Positions 1 through 10,839 of a DNA stretch of 64,000 nucleotides are shown one piece after another. Every line of letters starts with the position of its first letter. Within the stretch, counting starts at the first letter, position 1. Position numbers and translations under genes: made by a program. Source of the DNA: Odobenus rosmarus divergens. Lineage: Eukaryota; Chordata; Mammalia; Carnivora; Odobenidae. The notes beneath the pieces were generated by a model. That model searched no databases. It saw only the letters and a program-made list of their open reading frames with translations, and was not told the origin of the DNA. Where the stretch lies: assembly GCF_000321225.1 (NCBI RefSeq), contig NW_004451517.1, forward strand, positions 186,001 to 250,000, in the 5' to 3' direction.

Positions 1-1380
1 CAGTCCTGGGGAAGAAAGCCTGAGGGGGGCAGGGGAGAGCAGTTATGGGGCATCCTGAGGGGCCTCGGCTGCTCAGTGAGGCTGGATGACCCCAGAGCGG
101 CCAAGGGCTCAGTCTGCCCCCAGGAGCAGGAGAGAGTGGCTCAGCCCGGCTCCTTCCCCCTCTCCTGTTGGGTGTTCACTGCTCCCCCATACTTTCTCCT
201 TGGGGTGGCCCCTGGAGAAACCAGAGCATCTCAGGGTCCCCCCCTGGGGGGCCCCGAGCAGCTGCGGCCCCAACACTGAGGCCCCGATGCGGGCTGTGCC
301 AAGCTGCACCAGAGGTGGTGCCCGGGGTAGTGCTGAGGAGCAGGGATGAGCCAACAGAGCTGGCGGGGCCTTCCAGCCTCGGGAACAGGATGCTCCTTTG
401 CTGGGGAAAGCAGCTGAGGCCCGGGGAGCAAGGAAGGCCACGTGGAACCAGGGCTGACCATGAACTGGCCTGGGTGCACACCCCATGTCCCAGCCGCATG
501 GTTACCCGCCCCACCGTCTCTACGACAGGCCACGGAATCAAGCTCCCCACGCCGAGTGGTTGTAAAAAATAAATGAGTATTTGTTTATATTCACAACAGT
601 GCCCAGCACGTAAGATGCACCACATAGGGGTTTGGGAACAAGCAAATAAACGTAGGTATTTTACCTAGATTTCAGGGCGTGCATGGTTTCTGGTTTGTGT
701 TCTGTCATTTGGTTTATCTGATTTTTCTTTGGCCAGAGTCGCAAGATGACTGCTCGGATTCCCTCCCCTAACCCTTGGCGGCGGGGCGGGGGGGAGGGGC
801 AGGGAGGAGAGAGCACCCCGGCCGACGTGGCCCCTGTCCTACTGAGGGCCGGCACCGCACCTGCTCCCGGAGCCCTGGCAGCGGCCCCCCTTGGGCTCTG
901 CGGCTGTTGCAGGACCCTCTCCATGATTCCAGGATCAGAACTAGTGCAGAGTGTCACTTAAAAATTAAAGAAGACAGGCGAGCTCATTTATGCTGAGGCA
1001 ACGGTATTTTCCCTAGCTGCCTGCAGGACAGAACAATAAAAAATTTATCTTCAATAGCATTTTGCTGAATTTTGCCACAGGAGAGCTCTTTGTCCCCACC
1101 GGAGTTTACAAAGGTTCTTGTCTGCATTACATCCCTTTCCTCAGCCAGCCTCCTGCCTCCCCTCCTCCCCGTCGGAGACTGTGCAGCCCGCCTGCCTTCT
1201 CCTCTTCCTGCCTCCACCCCAGAGACACGTCTGGACACTGGTCACTCCGCCCCACGGAGCTCCGGGAAGGGGGAGAGAAAACACACAGCCCATAATCAGC
1301 TTCCCCTCCCTTTCCCCTCCTCCCACCCGGAGAAGACAGAAAAACAAGAGCAACGAAAACCCAAGCAGCCAGTAAACTTA
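1..1380. other. Unique GC-rich DNA, no gene seen
   Basis: Open frames of up to about 150 codons run on both strands but overlap one another and show no recognisable domain, which is what GC-rich non-coding DNA gives by chance. An AATAAA occurs near 569, with no supporting exon structure. No repeat family was recognised. Confidence 0.5.
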
Positions 1381-1384
1381 ATTT

Positions 1385-1670
1385 CATAAAAACGAGTGTA
1401 AGAAGAGATGCTAAAAATTGGGGTTGGAGGGGGAGGACAACACATAACAGTGCATAACAAGGCAGGAAGACAGTTATGCACTCAAAGATCAACATATATT
1501 TATGAATGCATATTACATAAATGCGTAAAGAAAAATCTAGCAGGATACAGTTTAAACTTTGCACAGTGGTGTCTCTAGAATGGGACATGAAATGGGACAA
1601 AGCCAACAGAGGACTTCTGAAATGTGTTCCACACACACTTCAGGGCTCAAATTGGTTACAAGTAACTTTT

Positions 1671-1706
<36 letters not shown>

Positions 1707-2430
1707 TTTTATTTATTTATTTGAGAGATAGAGAGCACACGAGAGGGGGGAGGGTCAGAGGGCGAAGCAGACTCCCTGCTGAGCAGGGAGCCCGATGCGG
1801 GACTCGATCCCGGGACTCCAGGATCATGACCTGAGCCGAAGGCAGTCGCTTAACCAACTGAGCCACCCAGGCGCCCCAAGTAACTTTTTCTTAATTAGAA
1901 AAAATAAAAGAGAACATCCCATCAGATTAAAACATAAACTTAAACTGTGTTATATTATTCATTGGTAGACATGTGGGGAATTGCCCTCTGTGTCAGTGGG
2001 AGTACAAGTTGATGCAGTCACTTTTGAGGATGATCCTTCAGGATCTGGGGGACATTTTGAGTGTGCCAGCCAGCATGCAGAGCCTCCATTTTTCTGAAGG
2101 ATGTGCACTGAAGAGCACAGGTAGGAACAACCATTGTGAAGCTGTTCGTAATAGCAAAAACTGACACCTTAAAAGTCCCTCCGTAGGGGGCTAGCAAAAT
2201 AAACTATGGGGTGTCCAAAGCATGACACTCATTGCAGCACGAAACAGAGTTGCACGTCCTGGCACAGAAAGTTCTCTGACATAAGAGCATTCCAGAATGA
2301 TCGTTATAATATGATACATTCTGTATTTTCTGTGGGTACATAGGTATGTATGTAAAAGCATAGGAAGACCCCTGGAAGGCAATGCACCAAAATGATCCCA
2401 GTGGGTGGTGGCCACCATGCATATTTCTGA
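1385..2430 (+). mobile_element. Ancient LINE-like (L1M 3'-end type) block, split by a SINE
   Basis: The stretch at about 2120-2420 reads like degraded L1M 3'-end sequence: an 'afterwards few isolated copies, AC-rich, small-sample' pattern including TAATAGCAAAAACTGACACC and AACTATGGGGTG. The part left of the SINE is AT-rich and similar in composition. Divergence is high and the left limit is a guess. Confidence 0.35.
1659..1892 (-). mobile_element. Can-SINE (tRNA-Lys derived), minus strand, with target-site duplication
   Basis: The element body is about 1675-1876. On the plus strand it starts with a long T run (the A-tail), then AAAGATTTTATTTATTTATT, a purine-rich zone, the TCCAGGATCATGACCTGAG block and the head GAGCCACCCAGGCGCCCC. 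A 16-bp duplication CAAGTAACTTTTTCTT occurs at 1659-1674 and 1877-1892. The intact duplication and long homopolymer tail point to a fairly young, reverse-transcribed insertion. A and B boxes of the tRNA-derived head are present only as internal promoter relics; it is not a tRNA gene. Confidence 0.95.
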
Positions 2431-3613
2431 CCCACTCCATTTCCTGACCACCTTCAAGTTGGGTGGGGTCAGGTAACCATTTCTGGCCAATCAGTGTGAG
2501 CAGCAGTCTCCTGCGGCCACCTCCAGGCTGCATACGGATTGATGATGGGCCATCTCTCAGAGCTCTTTGGTGCTGGCATGACAGCCAGCCACATTCAAAA
2601 TGGGGGCCCCCGCCAACCTCTTCCCACTGAGCAGAGGCCCCGCCCAACCCCGATGTGCATGCAGCTTTCAGCCCTGCAGACCTGGGTGCTTTGTTGTTAC
2701 CCTTGGGTTGCAGAATAATGCAGCCTCCCCAGTGTCACCCCCAGGAAAAAGCTTGGGGATTGGGCGCCATAGACAAAGGGCATCTGCCCACCTTCTCCCA
2801 CCATTGGCCCCAGTTCTCTGCCTCCAGCTGCAGCTGCCTCCTTATGGTTCCCAGTAAGCACCACGTGACTGAGAACAAGGTCTGGTTCTCAATGGCATCC
2901 CAGAACCAAGTACTCAGCAGGGGCTTAGTCCACATCAGTGGCGTTAAATAAATGAAAATACTTCTCAGAAGGTTGCAAAAGTCCAAAGGACTTGGTACTT
3001 CCTTGTCAGATTTGGTCCTAAACGAAGGCAGAAACTTCTCTCATGGTGGCAGAGTGCTGGCTGCCTTCCCATAGCCATGTTCCTGGTCTCCTTCCTGAAT
3101 AAGCGACCCCCCCCACCTACTGGACTACGTTCCCCAGCTGCCCTTGCAGCTCAGTCACAATGAGATGAGCATGAATGTTGCATCTGGAATTTTGGGAGGA
3201 GGGACTCCTTGAGAAAGAGATGGACAGCTAGGGGTGCCCCCTTCTGCCCTGTCCCCTGTCTTTGGCTGAGTTCTCTCATGAGCGAACTCTAAGTTGAAAG
3301 CTCAAGGGCAAATGAATTTTTTCAAGGTCAAGGTGGTGCAGCGTGGAGGTGAGCCAGGAAGGGAGGAAGCCAGCACAGAGCATATTGATGAGCAGGTTAC
3401 AGCTGTGGGTATAGCTGGAGCTCAGTCCTGCTGGACCTCGCAGGAAACAGTATAGAACACGTCTCTCGGAGTTCTCCTATCCCAGAGGTAAGGAAGCTGG
3501 GGTATTTATCCACTCTTATTTATGGACTTTCATTCATCATTGGAGGGCTGCTCCCAACCCAACTGCACTTCCAAAACTCGCCCCCCATGAGAGCTTCTGG
3601 CAGAGTCATGGAG
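2430..3613. other. Probable old interspersed-repeat DNA, unclassified
   Basis: Parts resemble common mammalian repeats in style (for example TTCTGGCCAATCAGTGTGAG near 2483, and CCCCAGCTGCCCTTGCAGCT near 3132), but I could not name the families. No exon is seen. The longest frames (up to about 147 codons) lack recognisable motifs. Confidence 0.3.
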
Positions 3614-3708
3614 GTGTGCAGTAAGACACCCTCGGCTAGTGCAGGAATAGTGAGAGTCCACAGCAGCTGTAACACACCCAGTCCCCTTCATCCTGCCTGG
3701 GACACGGA
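3614..3708 (+). repeat. 95-bp direct repeat, left copy at assembly gap
   Basis: Positions 3614-3708 are identical to 3759-3853, starting at GTGTGCAGTAAGACACC and ending at GGGACACGGA. The left copy runs directly into the N run. This is the signature of two contig ends that overlap but were not merged, rather than a biological tandem repeat. Confidence 0.97.
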
Positions 3709-3758
3709 NNNNNNNNNNNNNNNNNNNNNNNNNNNNNNNNNNNNNNNNNNNNNNNNNN
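3709..3758. other. Assembly gap, 50 Ns
   Basis: A run of 50 N characters. Because the flanks are the same 95 bp, the true gap is probably zero or negative in length, so the window is likely about 145 bp too long here. Reading frames that cross it, on both strands, are meaningless. Confidence 0.99.
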
Positions 3759-3853
3759 GTGTGCAGTAAGACACCCTCGGCTAGTGCAGGAATAGTGAGA
3801 GTCCACAGCAGCTGTAACACACCCAGTCCCCTTCATCCTGCCTGGGACACGGA
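3759..3853 (+). repeat. 95-bp direct repeat, right copy at assembly gap
   Basis: Same sequence as 3614-3708 with no mismatch seen. It continues past 3853 into unique sequence, whereas the left copy continues leftwards from 3614 into different sequence; the two sides join naturally if the copies are collapsed. Confidence 0.97.
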
Positions 3854-4074
3854 GGTATTGTCTGGCGTGCCAGCAGCCATATTAGACCATAAGGCAAATG
3901 GATGGAAGCCACACACTAAAGATGGAGGAAGAACCGAGACCCAGAAACCGAAATAAATATTGATCTTAAGCCACTACTAATTAGATGTTTGTCGCCAACA
4001 ACCAACTGCTCCTAACTGGTAAATCATGCACGGGCTATGTTCTCATGCTTATTGGGAGCACTAATAATAATGCT

Positions 4075-4372
4075 GCTGCTGGTGTTGATGGTGGTGGTGA
4101 TGGTGATGGTGATGTTGCTGATGGTGGTGGTGATGGTGGTGATGCTGATCCTGATGGTGGTGGTGGTGGTGGTGGTGGTGATGCTGATGTTGCTGATGCT
4201 GATGGTGGTGGTGGTCTTGATGGTGGTGGGGGGGGCGGTGATGCTGATGGTGGTGGTGGTGGTGGTGGTGATGCTGATGGTGGTGGTGGTAGTGGTGGTG
4301 GTGGTGTTGATTTTGGTGGTGGGGGTGGTGATGCTGATGGTGGTGGTGGTGGTGATGCTGATACCCAAACTA
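4075..4372 (+). repeat. Trinucleotide array (TGG/TGA/TGC)n with higher-order units
   Basis: About 300 bp of mostly GGT and GAT triplets, G-rich on the plus strand with almost no C. A longer unit, GTGATGCTGATGGTGGTGG, recurs near 4176-4212, 4237, 4268, 4329 and 4353, so the array grew partly by duplication of blocks of 30-60 bp. Every frame is open for over 100 codons (Gly/Asp-rich, Val/Met-rich, Thr/Ile-rich), which is a by-product of the repeat and not evidence for a protein. Confidence 0.95.
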
Positions 4373-4384
4373 ATAGCTAATACA

Positions 4385-4600
4385 TCATTTCTTCTGTGCT
4401 TACGCACTTCCCATGCCACAACTTGCTTCATCTTCATAACAGCTCTGTGAGGCAGATACTATTACTGCTTCCATCTCATGGATGTGGAGAATGAAGCACA
4501 GAGTGGTTGAGCCACTTGCCCTCAGTCACACAGCCTGCATGCAGCACAGCGGTATGTGAAGCCATGCTGTCTGACCCTAGGGCCCCGCTCTCCCCACTGC
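4385..4600 (-). mobile_element. MIR SINE fragment, minus
   Basis: Shows the reversed MIR core: CATAACAGCTCTGTGAGGCA, then TGAAGCACAGAGTGGTTGAG and CTCAGTCACACAGCCTGC. Highly diverged, as expected for MIR, and no target duplication was sought. Confidence 0.7.
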
Positions 4601-5054
4601 AGTGCATCACCTTCTCCCTCAGGCTTTCCTGACAGCTTTGAAAAAGCTGTTTCATTCCCCCACCTGCTCCCTGTCCTCTAACTTTCTAGAATGACAACTT
4701 TGATATTTCACTTCATAAGTGAAACAAACCCATCAGCTTATCAAAGGAAAGACTGCGATTTATCAACAAGCCTTTCTCAAGACAAAGGTGCTCTTTGCAA
4801 TTTAACAAAGCTCTTCACTGACAATGGAATGGAGGGTGGGGGGAAGATTCTGGCATCCTAACAAGAAGGTGTTGGTTCCAGAAAGCCTTGACAGTGAGGG
4901 GCTCATGAACCTTCCTGAGGGTCCCATCGAGAGCCGAGCGGGGCACTCTGGGTAAGACACAAATCTCACACTGCGGTGGTGACAGTCCCGTGAAGTGGGG
5001 CACACAGTGTCCCACCCGTGGCAGATGCTCCGTGAAAGGTGGCAGAGACACCCA

Positions 5055-5390
5055 TCGTCTTTGGAGTCAGCGGGTCCAGGGTTCAAGTCCCTCCTTCACC
5101 CCATGCTCTGGGCAGAGTTGTTCAACCTTCCCGTACCCTGTCTGGGCATCTGTGACGAACCTGCTGGGGCGTAGGGAGAACCCAAGCTGTGAGGTTGCCC
5201 TCTGCAGCTGCGTGGCATGTTATAAAATCAGAGCACAGAGGTTTGGCACCAAGAGGGCAGGGGCCTCCCATTGGCCACAGCCTGGGAGTGCTTTCTGCCC
5301 TGCAGCTTGCCAGTATTGCCAACCGAGTCAGCTGAGCGTGTGACTTCAGCTCTCGGTCTCCTCTGTAAAAGGATAATAATGACAAAACCA
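5055..5390 (+). mobile_element. MIR SINE fragment(s), plus
   Basis: Contains GGGTTCAAGTCCCTCCTTCA (B-box and start of the core) and later TCTGGGCATCTGTGACG. A second piece at about 5335-5390 has GTGTGACTTCAGCTCTCGG and GTAAAAGGATAATAATGAC. It may be one broken MIR or two. Confidence 0.65.
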
Positions 5391-5600
5391 ACCTTACCAG
5401 CGTTCTTGTTCATTCTTTCAACATATAGTTATGGGGCACCTACTACGTGCTGGGCCCTGGGGTATTTCTGAGGAAACAAGACGATGAGCTGTCCCCTCCC
5501 AGGCAGCACAGTCTGGGAGGGGGAAGACTTTCACCAGGTCACCAAACGCACAAACGTAAAAGTAGGATTGTGATAAAGGCCACAAAAACAAGGAGCTGTG
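5391..5600 (+). mobile_element. L2 LINE fragment, plus
   Basis: GGGGCACCTACTACGTGCTG followed by GGGCCCTGGGGTATTTCTGA and a CAGCACAGTCTGGGAGGGGG stretch follow the usual order of the L2 3' part. Confidence 0.65.
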
Positions 5601-7084
5601 AATAGAAGTTTGACCTTGTCACCTGCAAAGGTCTGGTAGTTGAAATGATTCAACACCATAAACATGTAAGTAAGCCTTTAAGACTCGACGGCAGTACACA
5701 CTGAATGGGAGCGGTATTCGTATTTCCTTGGACCAACGCCGGGAAGCAGTTGCATCAGCTGAGAAACTACTCTCGTGATTTGGCACGCGAAAATTCTGGT
5801 TTTGTCTCCCAGTGTGGGGTCTGCCGACGAGGAGAAATGGGCTGGTCACTCCTTCTCCATGATAGGTAGCATTCCGGTCTGATAGACGGGTCTGGTTAAG
5901 ATGTGAGAGGAGCCAAGCTTAGCAAACTGGAACTATCAGGTTTCTTTCTCGGCCTGCAGGTGTTGGCATCCCTGACCCGTCCTGAACCCGCCCAGCGCAC
6001 TTGTGCAGGGGGCCGGGTGGGGGGGGGGTGCATGGGGAGGGGGAGGGGATGGCCAGCCAACCTTTGGCCAGGGGACATCTTTCCCCTTGCTGCAATTATG
6101 GTGAGGGTTAGAAATAGGAGCTTGAGATGTTTCCTTCCCATCTTTTCCCAGATTCCAGAGAGTTCCTCAGCCTGGCTTCAGGCAGACCCCCGCGCTCCAG
6201 CAAGCCACTGTGCTTTTCCAGACATCCGCTGAAGGGGCTCAAACATCCTGAGAGCAAATGTAAACTTGGCATTCGGTGTCTCCACACGGAACAGGCGGCC
6301 GGCCGGCCCCAGCGGCAAACAGAGACTGCATTTACATGTCGCCCCCACGACCTCATTTCTAAATTCAAACAAGGTAATGTCTCCCATAATGGGCTGTTGG
6401 GGCCTCCCTGCCCTGAGAATGCATATTTTATCACCGCCTTGTTGGGTCAGGATTCTGAGAGGGCTCATCAATGGCCTGACAAAGCATCAAGGCGTCCCCT
6501 CGAAATGTTGTCACCAGCTGTGAGCCCAGCACCGTGGGTCTGGGGGGACTAGGCCAGACGCCAGTCCATCTGCCCACAGCTCAGACCTCGGCCCATCCTG
6601 GGGTCAGGCCGGGGTTTACCCAGCCTACCTCGGGCAAGAGGCTCAGCGCAGCTGGGCCAAGGCAGGCAGCGGGGAGGGCCCTTCCCACTGCAGGAACGGC
6701 CTCCCTCCCTGCCAGGGGCCAAATCTGGGGCTTCTCACACTTGAACTACTGGGGTCGTTGGGGCCAAGGGAGGGGAAGGACGTGGCCAAGATCACAAAGT
6801 CAAAGCGCGGCCAAGAAGAGAAGAGAAAACGTTCACCTTCTCTCGACCCCCACAAGGCGGCCCAGGCCAGCCTGGGGTGTCTTCCTACGCTCCACCCACC
6901 ACTCACCTTTCAGGACCTGGCCACCTGGCTAAGGTCCTACCTCTTCAGAGACTCTTCCAGACTATTCGAGCAGGTGTCAGGGCCCCTTGTTCCGGCCCCG
7001 CTACCGCCCTGAGCTTCTCCTGCCACATTCTGACCCCTGTACTGGTCCCACCTGGACACTTACCCATCTCCCCGTGGCACAAAC
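5600..7084. other. Unique DNA, no gene seen; possible conserved block at 6235-6480
   Basis: Mostly unclassified. The 6235-6480 stretch (AAATGTAAACTTGGCATTC, then GCATTTACATGTCG, then GGTAATGTCTCCCATAATGG) looks like slowly evolving non-repeat DNA by composition alone. A GC-rich GGCGGCCGGCCGGCC run sits at about 6293-6307. Frames of 85-141 codons overlap on both strands without motifs. Confidence 0.3.
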
Positions 7085-7440
7085 CCCACAATGGCAAGGG
7101 CCACAGTGTGCCTGGCACATTCAAGGCGCTGAGAAGCCAGTGGGACTGGCCGTAGTGAGCAAGGGGTGGGGCAGAAGGAGGTGAGGCTGAGCAGGTGGCA
7201 GATCTCAGGGAGCCAGCCTGAGTAAGGCCCTGAGCAAGGGGAACATTGTGGTGTTTGGAACGGAGGCGTGACATGCTCTGACCTATAATCTGGAGCACAG
7301 TGGAGTGAGGACAGAAGCAGGAAGACCAGGGAGGGGCCACTGCCATGATCCACGCAAGAAAGACTGGTGGCCTGGTCCACGGTGGTGGTGGCAGTGAACG
7401 TGGGCAGGCGTGGTCTAATCTGCGTCGGTTTGGATCTCCT
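7085..7440 (+). mobile_element. L2 LINE fragment, plus
   Basis: GGGCCACAGTGTGCCTGGCA is followed by the L2-type order GAGTAAGGCCCTGAGCAAGG, GCGTGACATGCTCTGACC, GGACAGAAGCAGGAAGACC and GTGGTGGTGGCAGTG. The 238-codon minus-strand open frame at 6945-7661 lies across this fragment and is taken as chance. Confidence 0.6.
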
Positions 7441-7889
7441 GAGCGGTGGAGAGGGTCCATGGCCGAGCAGGACGCCCATGTCACCCCCAGCCCCCATAGT
7501 CTGGCCCCCTCAGGCGGCCGCCCCAGAAGGAGGACAGGAGGCTCCCTGGAGGGAATGAGGCTGTCCTGCACAGAGCCCTGACCCAGGAAAGAGCTCCGGA
7601 AAGGAAGGTAGCCGACATGCTTTTGTCCCGAGGAGAACACGGCATGGCCGTGAATCTTCATTCAGCTGTCCCCAACGTGACAAACACCATCCAACCTCCA
7701 TGTTGCCGCCTCCCCAGCAATTGCTCTGTTTACAGGATGTCTGGGGTGTCTAGACAGGCTGGGGGGGGGTGGAGTCAGAGAGTGGAGTCCCAAGGCAGTT
7801 CTCAGACTGGGCACAGGGCTATTTCTGCAGAAAACAACTAAGCCAAAAGACGGAAATCTGCCTCTGCCTGGAGAGTTCATTAAATAGAA

Positions 7890-8010
7890 ATATGCTTAAT
7901 TCTTTCCTTTTTTATCAGTTGACAGCTTCCAACAGATAAAGCTTATTTTATTTAAGCTTTCACACACCCGGCGAGATAAATATCCCTGAATTCCTGTCTT
8001 CACAGGAAAA
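7890..8010. promoter_or_regulatory. AT-rich candidate conserved non-coding element
   Basis: Non-repeat, AT-rich stretch between GC-rich neighbours. It holds a perfect inverted repeat, AAAGCTTA at 7938-7945 and TAAGCTTT at 7953-7960 with a 7-bp spacer, and several A/T-rich homeodomain- or MEF2-like words. Conservation cannot be seen from one sequence, so this is only a pointer. Confidence 0.25.
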
Positions 8011-8244
8011 AAAAAATTAAAAATGGATGAAGTCAGAATCTTGAGTAGGGTTCTCGAAACTCAAGCAAAGATGGACCCACATGATTGGGTGTGAATTAAA
8101 TCAACCCCATACTGCGGTGAATGTGGAGGGCTGGGGCTGGTGCCTGCAAAGGGCATGAGGGAACCTGCTGGTAAAGATTGTTCTAGAAAAGACACCCACC
8201 CGGTTGCTGTTCCAGAGGGCCCCTCGAGGTCAGATTGGGAGGAA

Positions 8245-8370
8245 AAGACACTGGTCTCTACGCACTGGCAGGTGTGGGTTCAGTCCCGGCCTGGACCCCT
8301 GGAAGCTGCGGAAATGTGAGCAGGTCACTTTGCTTCCCTGTGCCTCAGGGTCCTCAAATGGGATTCAGCA
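8245..8370 (+). mobile_element. MIR SINE fragment, plus
   Basis: GTGTGGGTTCAGTCCCGGCC, GTGAGCAGGTCACTTTGCTT and CCCTGTGCCTCAGGGTCCTC follow the MIR order (B box, core, pyrimidine-rich stretch). Confidence 0.65.
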
Positions 8371-8719
8371 AGCTCTCAGGCAAGATGCTGGCACAAGCCC
8401 CAGCCACAGAGTGTGTGTGCTTCCCAGCGCTGCAGGGGGAGCGATCTGGGGTGCAGTCATGCCTGCCAGTGGCACCTGGGCCCCAACTTCCCCTTCCAAA
8501 CTGAGTCGTGGGGACTGCGTGCCAGGGAAGTCGGGGTGTGAGCAGCATTGGTGGGTGCAGACCCCGATCTCAGCAGAGCAGGAGTTGTCGACGGGATACC
8601 TGGGGGCTCAGAGAACCACCCAGTTAGAAGGACACCTCGGCTCCAGAGAGACCGGGACGCGTGGTGATTTAATCATGGGGGCTGCTGAGTGAGGCCCAGA
8701 GTGGCTGCCAGCCTCGGGC

Positions 8720-8840
8720 AGGACCTCCCTTCCCACCTACCCTGGGCTGTCAGGGCAGGAGCCAGGACCCCCCAGTGTACACCTGGGGCTGTCAGCACTG
8801 GGTCTAGGACCTCCAACTCATACCCTGGGCTGTCCTTGAG
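8720..8840 (+). repeat. Decayed minisatellite, three units of about 44 bp
   Basis: Units start AGGACCTCCC at 8720, AGGACCCCCC at 8764 and AGGACCTCCA at 8806, and each contains a CTGGGGCTGTC- or CTGGGCTGTC-type core. Unit lengths are 44, 42 and about 35 (truncated). Divergence between units is moderate. Confidence 0.7.
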
Positions 8841-8974
8841 AAGACAAATGACATCAAATCCAAATCACAGACAAAGACCTAACCAGATGTGGGGTCAGAA
8901 AGTTCCAGAAAGAGGGAGCTGTAGGGCACAGGGAGTAAGGTGGGGATCAGCCCAGCCCAGAGGAGGGTCTACAA

Positions 8975-9032
8975 ACACTGGGGTGCAGGCGGACCCAAGG
9001 ACACTGGGGTGCAGGCAGCCTCGAGGACACTG
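8975..9032 (+). repeat. Short tandem duplication, 26-bp unit
   Basis: ACACTGGGGTGCAGGC begins at 8975 and again at 9001, and a third partial ACACTGAC begins at 9027. The spacing is exactly 26 bp. Confidence 0.8.
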
Positions 9033-9589
9033 ACACACGAGAAGAGTGGTGGGACAGATGGGGGTCGGGCAGAACCGAGGGGTCCGCACAGCACCGGCTG
9101 ATGGGGCGGCTTCATCCCTGGTGGGGCTGTGACATGGTAAGTTGTTAAGTTTTCCAAAAGATCTTTCTGGCTCCACGTCCTTTCTGGCTCAGAGTCTTTG
9201 ATGCTAACTGGCATTTAGAAAGTACCTACTGTATGTCCAGCTGCAGGCTAGGCGAGGTCCAGGGTTGAGACTGGACATCAGTAGTGGTCAGTGCAGAGTA
9301 GAGGGGAGAGGGGCAGGGAGAGGGGCCCAGGGGCTGGAAGAGGGGAGCAAGGGCAGCAGATGGTCTGCACTGGTAACTCAGGCCCTGTGTGCCGGGGGCT
9401 CCGTACATAATCCCGCCTCCCCAGGGACAGGCCTCAAGGGAGGGGAGAGGTAATCACAGGACAAGGCAGAGGAAGGCGGCCCCCGGCCCTCCCATGTCTA
9501 TCAGGGTGGGGAGCAGGTCTGCGGGGTTCTCGGTGCTCTCGGGGAGGGGGACCCGAGAGGCCCAGGTGCTCGCTGCTCGGCAGAGAGTT

Positions 9590-9800
9590 CCCCGAGTCAT
9601 CGGTTGGCAGCCAGATAAAAAGCAGAACAGAACTCAGACAGTTTCTCGTATCGGGTTTATTTCTAATTAATTCTTCGCTGGCACATGCAAGATCTGCGCT
9701 TTCTCTCTCTCCTGGCTCTTCCAGCCCCATGCATATTTAAGAGCTTGACAGCTTTCCTCGTGCTAAATATAAATCACGCTTTAAGCCGAGAGTTCACTGT
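9590..9800. promoter_or_regulatory. Candidate conserved non-coding element
   Basis: Non-repeat stretch with a TAATTA homeodomain core (9664-9669), ATGCATATTTAA near 9729, and CTAAATATAA (9763-9772), which fits the MEF2 consensus YTAWWWWTAR. It contrasts in composition with both neighbours. No start, splice or coding signal. Confidence 0.25.
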
Positions 9801-9949
9801 GAGTCGGTGGTCTTCGCCTGGAGCATCACTGGGTGATTCCCCTCTTCTGCTTCTTGGTGGCCAGACATGCGGGTGCTCCCCCCACCCCATCATCATCACC
9901 CAGTCCATCCACAGCCCCGAGTGCAGTTTTGTCTGTCCAGCACCCATCC

Positions 9950-10430
9950 CCTCTTCTTTGGGAATAGCACCCCATTTTCCTTTGGGGAATAGAGCTGCCC
10001 CCCCATAGGAGTCTAAGGGTGGCTTCTGATCCTGAGCTGACCAATCAGAACACTGGGTCCCTCCAGCCACAGCGATGGGCTCGGGGATGCCCCCATCACC
10101 CAGAGAGCCAGTGAGAGACTTCTCTGGAACTTCTGCCAGAGCCAGAGGGACAGGAGCACTCTCTTTTAAACCACTATGCAAGCGGGAGGAAATCCTGGAG
10201 CTAATCCTGGAGCTTCTGGCCGCCGTCTCATTACCAGGGGGAGAAAGCTGGATAGTGGCTGAGGCCAACATAGAGAAAAGCAGTGCCCAGGGGCAGCGTT
10301 AGTGACAGAGGCTGCTGGTAGCCTCCTCGCCTGAGGCCTTTGATCCAGCCACACCTGAAGCTTACTCCAGTTCCATGAGCGATTCTATGGAGGTGAATTC
10401 TCTTTCTTGCTTAGGGTACTTAGAGCCTAA
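9950..10430 (+). mobile_element. Ancient interspersed repeat, family not named
   Basis: From CTGACCAATCAGAACACTGG (about 10036) through GGAGCTTCTGGCCGCCGTCT (about 10210) to TTTGATCCAGCCACACCTGA (about 10339), the order of blocks follows a dispersed mammalian repeat I recognise by pattern (LTR-like), but I do not assign a name. The plus frame at 10075-10302 is part of it. Confidence 0.45.
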
Positions 10431-10839
10431 GCAGGAGCCACTGCTTTGCCCCCAGGAGTCCTGATACTTCCCAAACCACAGAACCATCATGGCAGGGTTG
10501 TCATGAAGGAAAAAACAAAAACAAAAACCGAGAAATAAACAGGAAAGTGCCTGGCACACATGGGTGCTCCATCAACGTTCTTTCCCTTCTTTCTCCACCC
10601 AGTTTCTTTCTTCATAGTGGGGCCCTTGGGACACAGGACAGGATGTAGAGCCCTCAGGGGTCACATGACCACACCTGCCCTACACAGCCTGCCGGGTCTG
10701 TGACCTTCCTGGAACAGCTGGAGGCGGGAGGGGCCCCAGCCCAAGCTTCTCTGAGCCTCCCAGCTTAACCCCTCTCCTCTTTCCCGTTACTATTATTAAC
10801 AACATCAAACACTTCAGTGACCCTGTGGGACTATTCCTG

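Noticed and set aside
3530..3836. Open frames running through the N gap
   Set aside because: They consist of duplicated contig ends joined by unknown bases.
3985..4450. Gly/Asp-rich and Val/Met-rich frames
   Set aside because: By-products of the trinucleotide array.
6945..7661. 238-codon open frame on the minus strand
   Set aside because: It crosses L2-derived DNA, has no recognisable domain, and frames open on the other strand over the same bases. GC-rich DNA makes such frames by chance.
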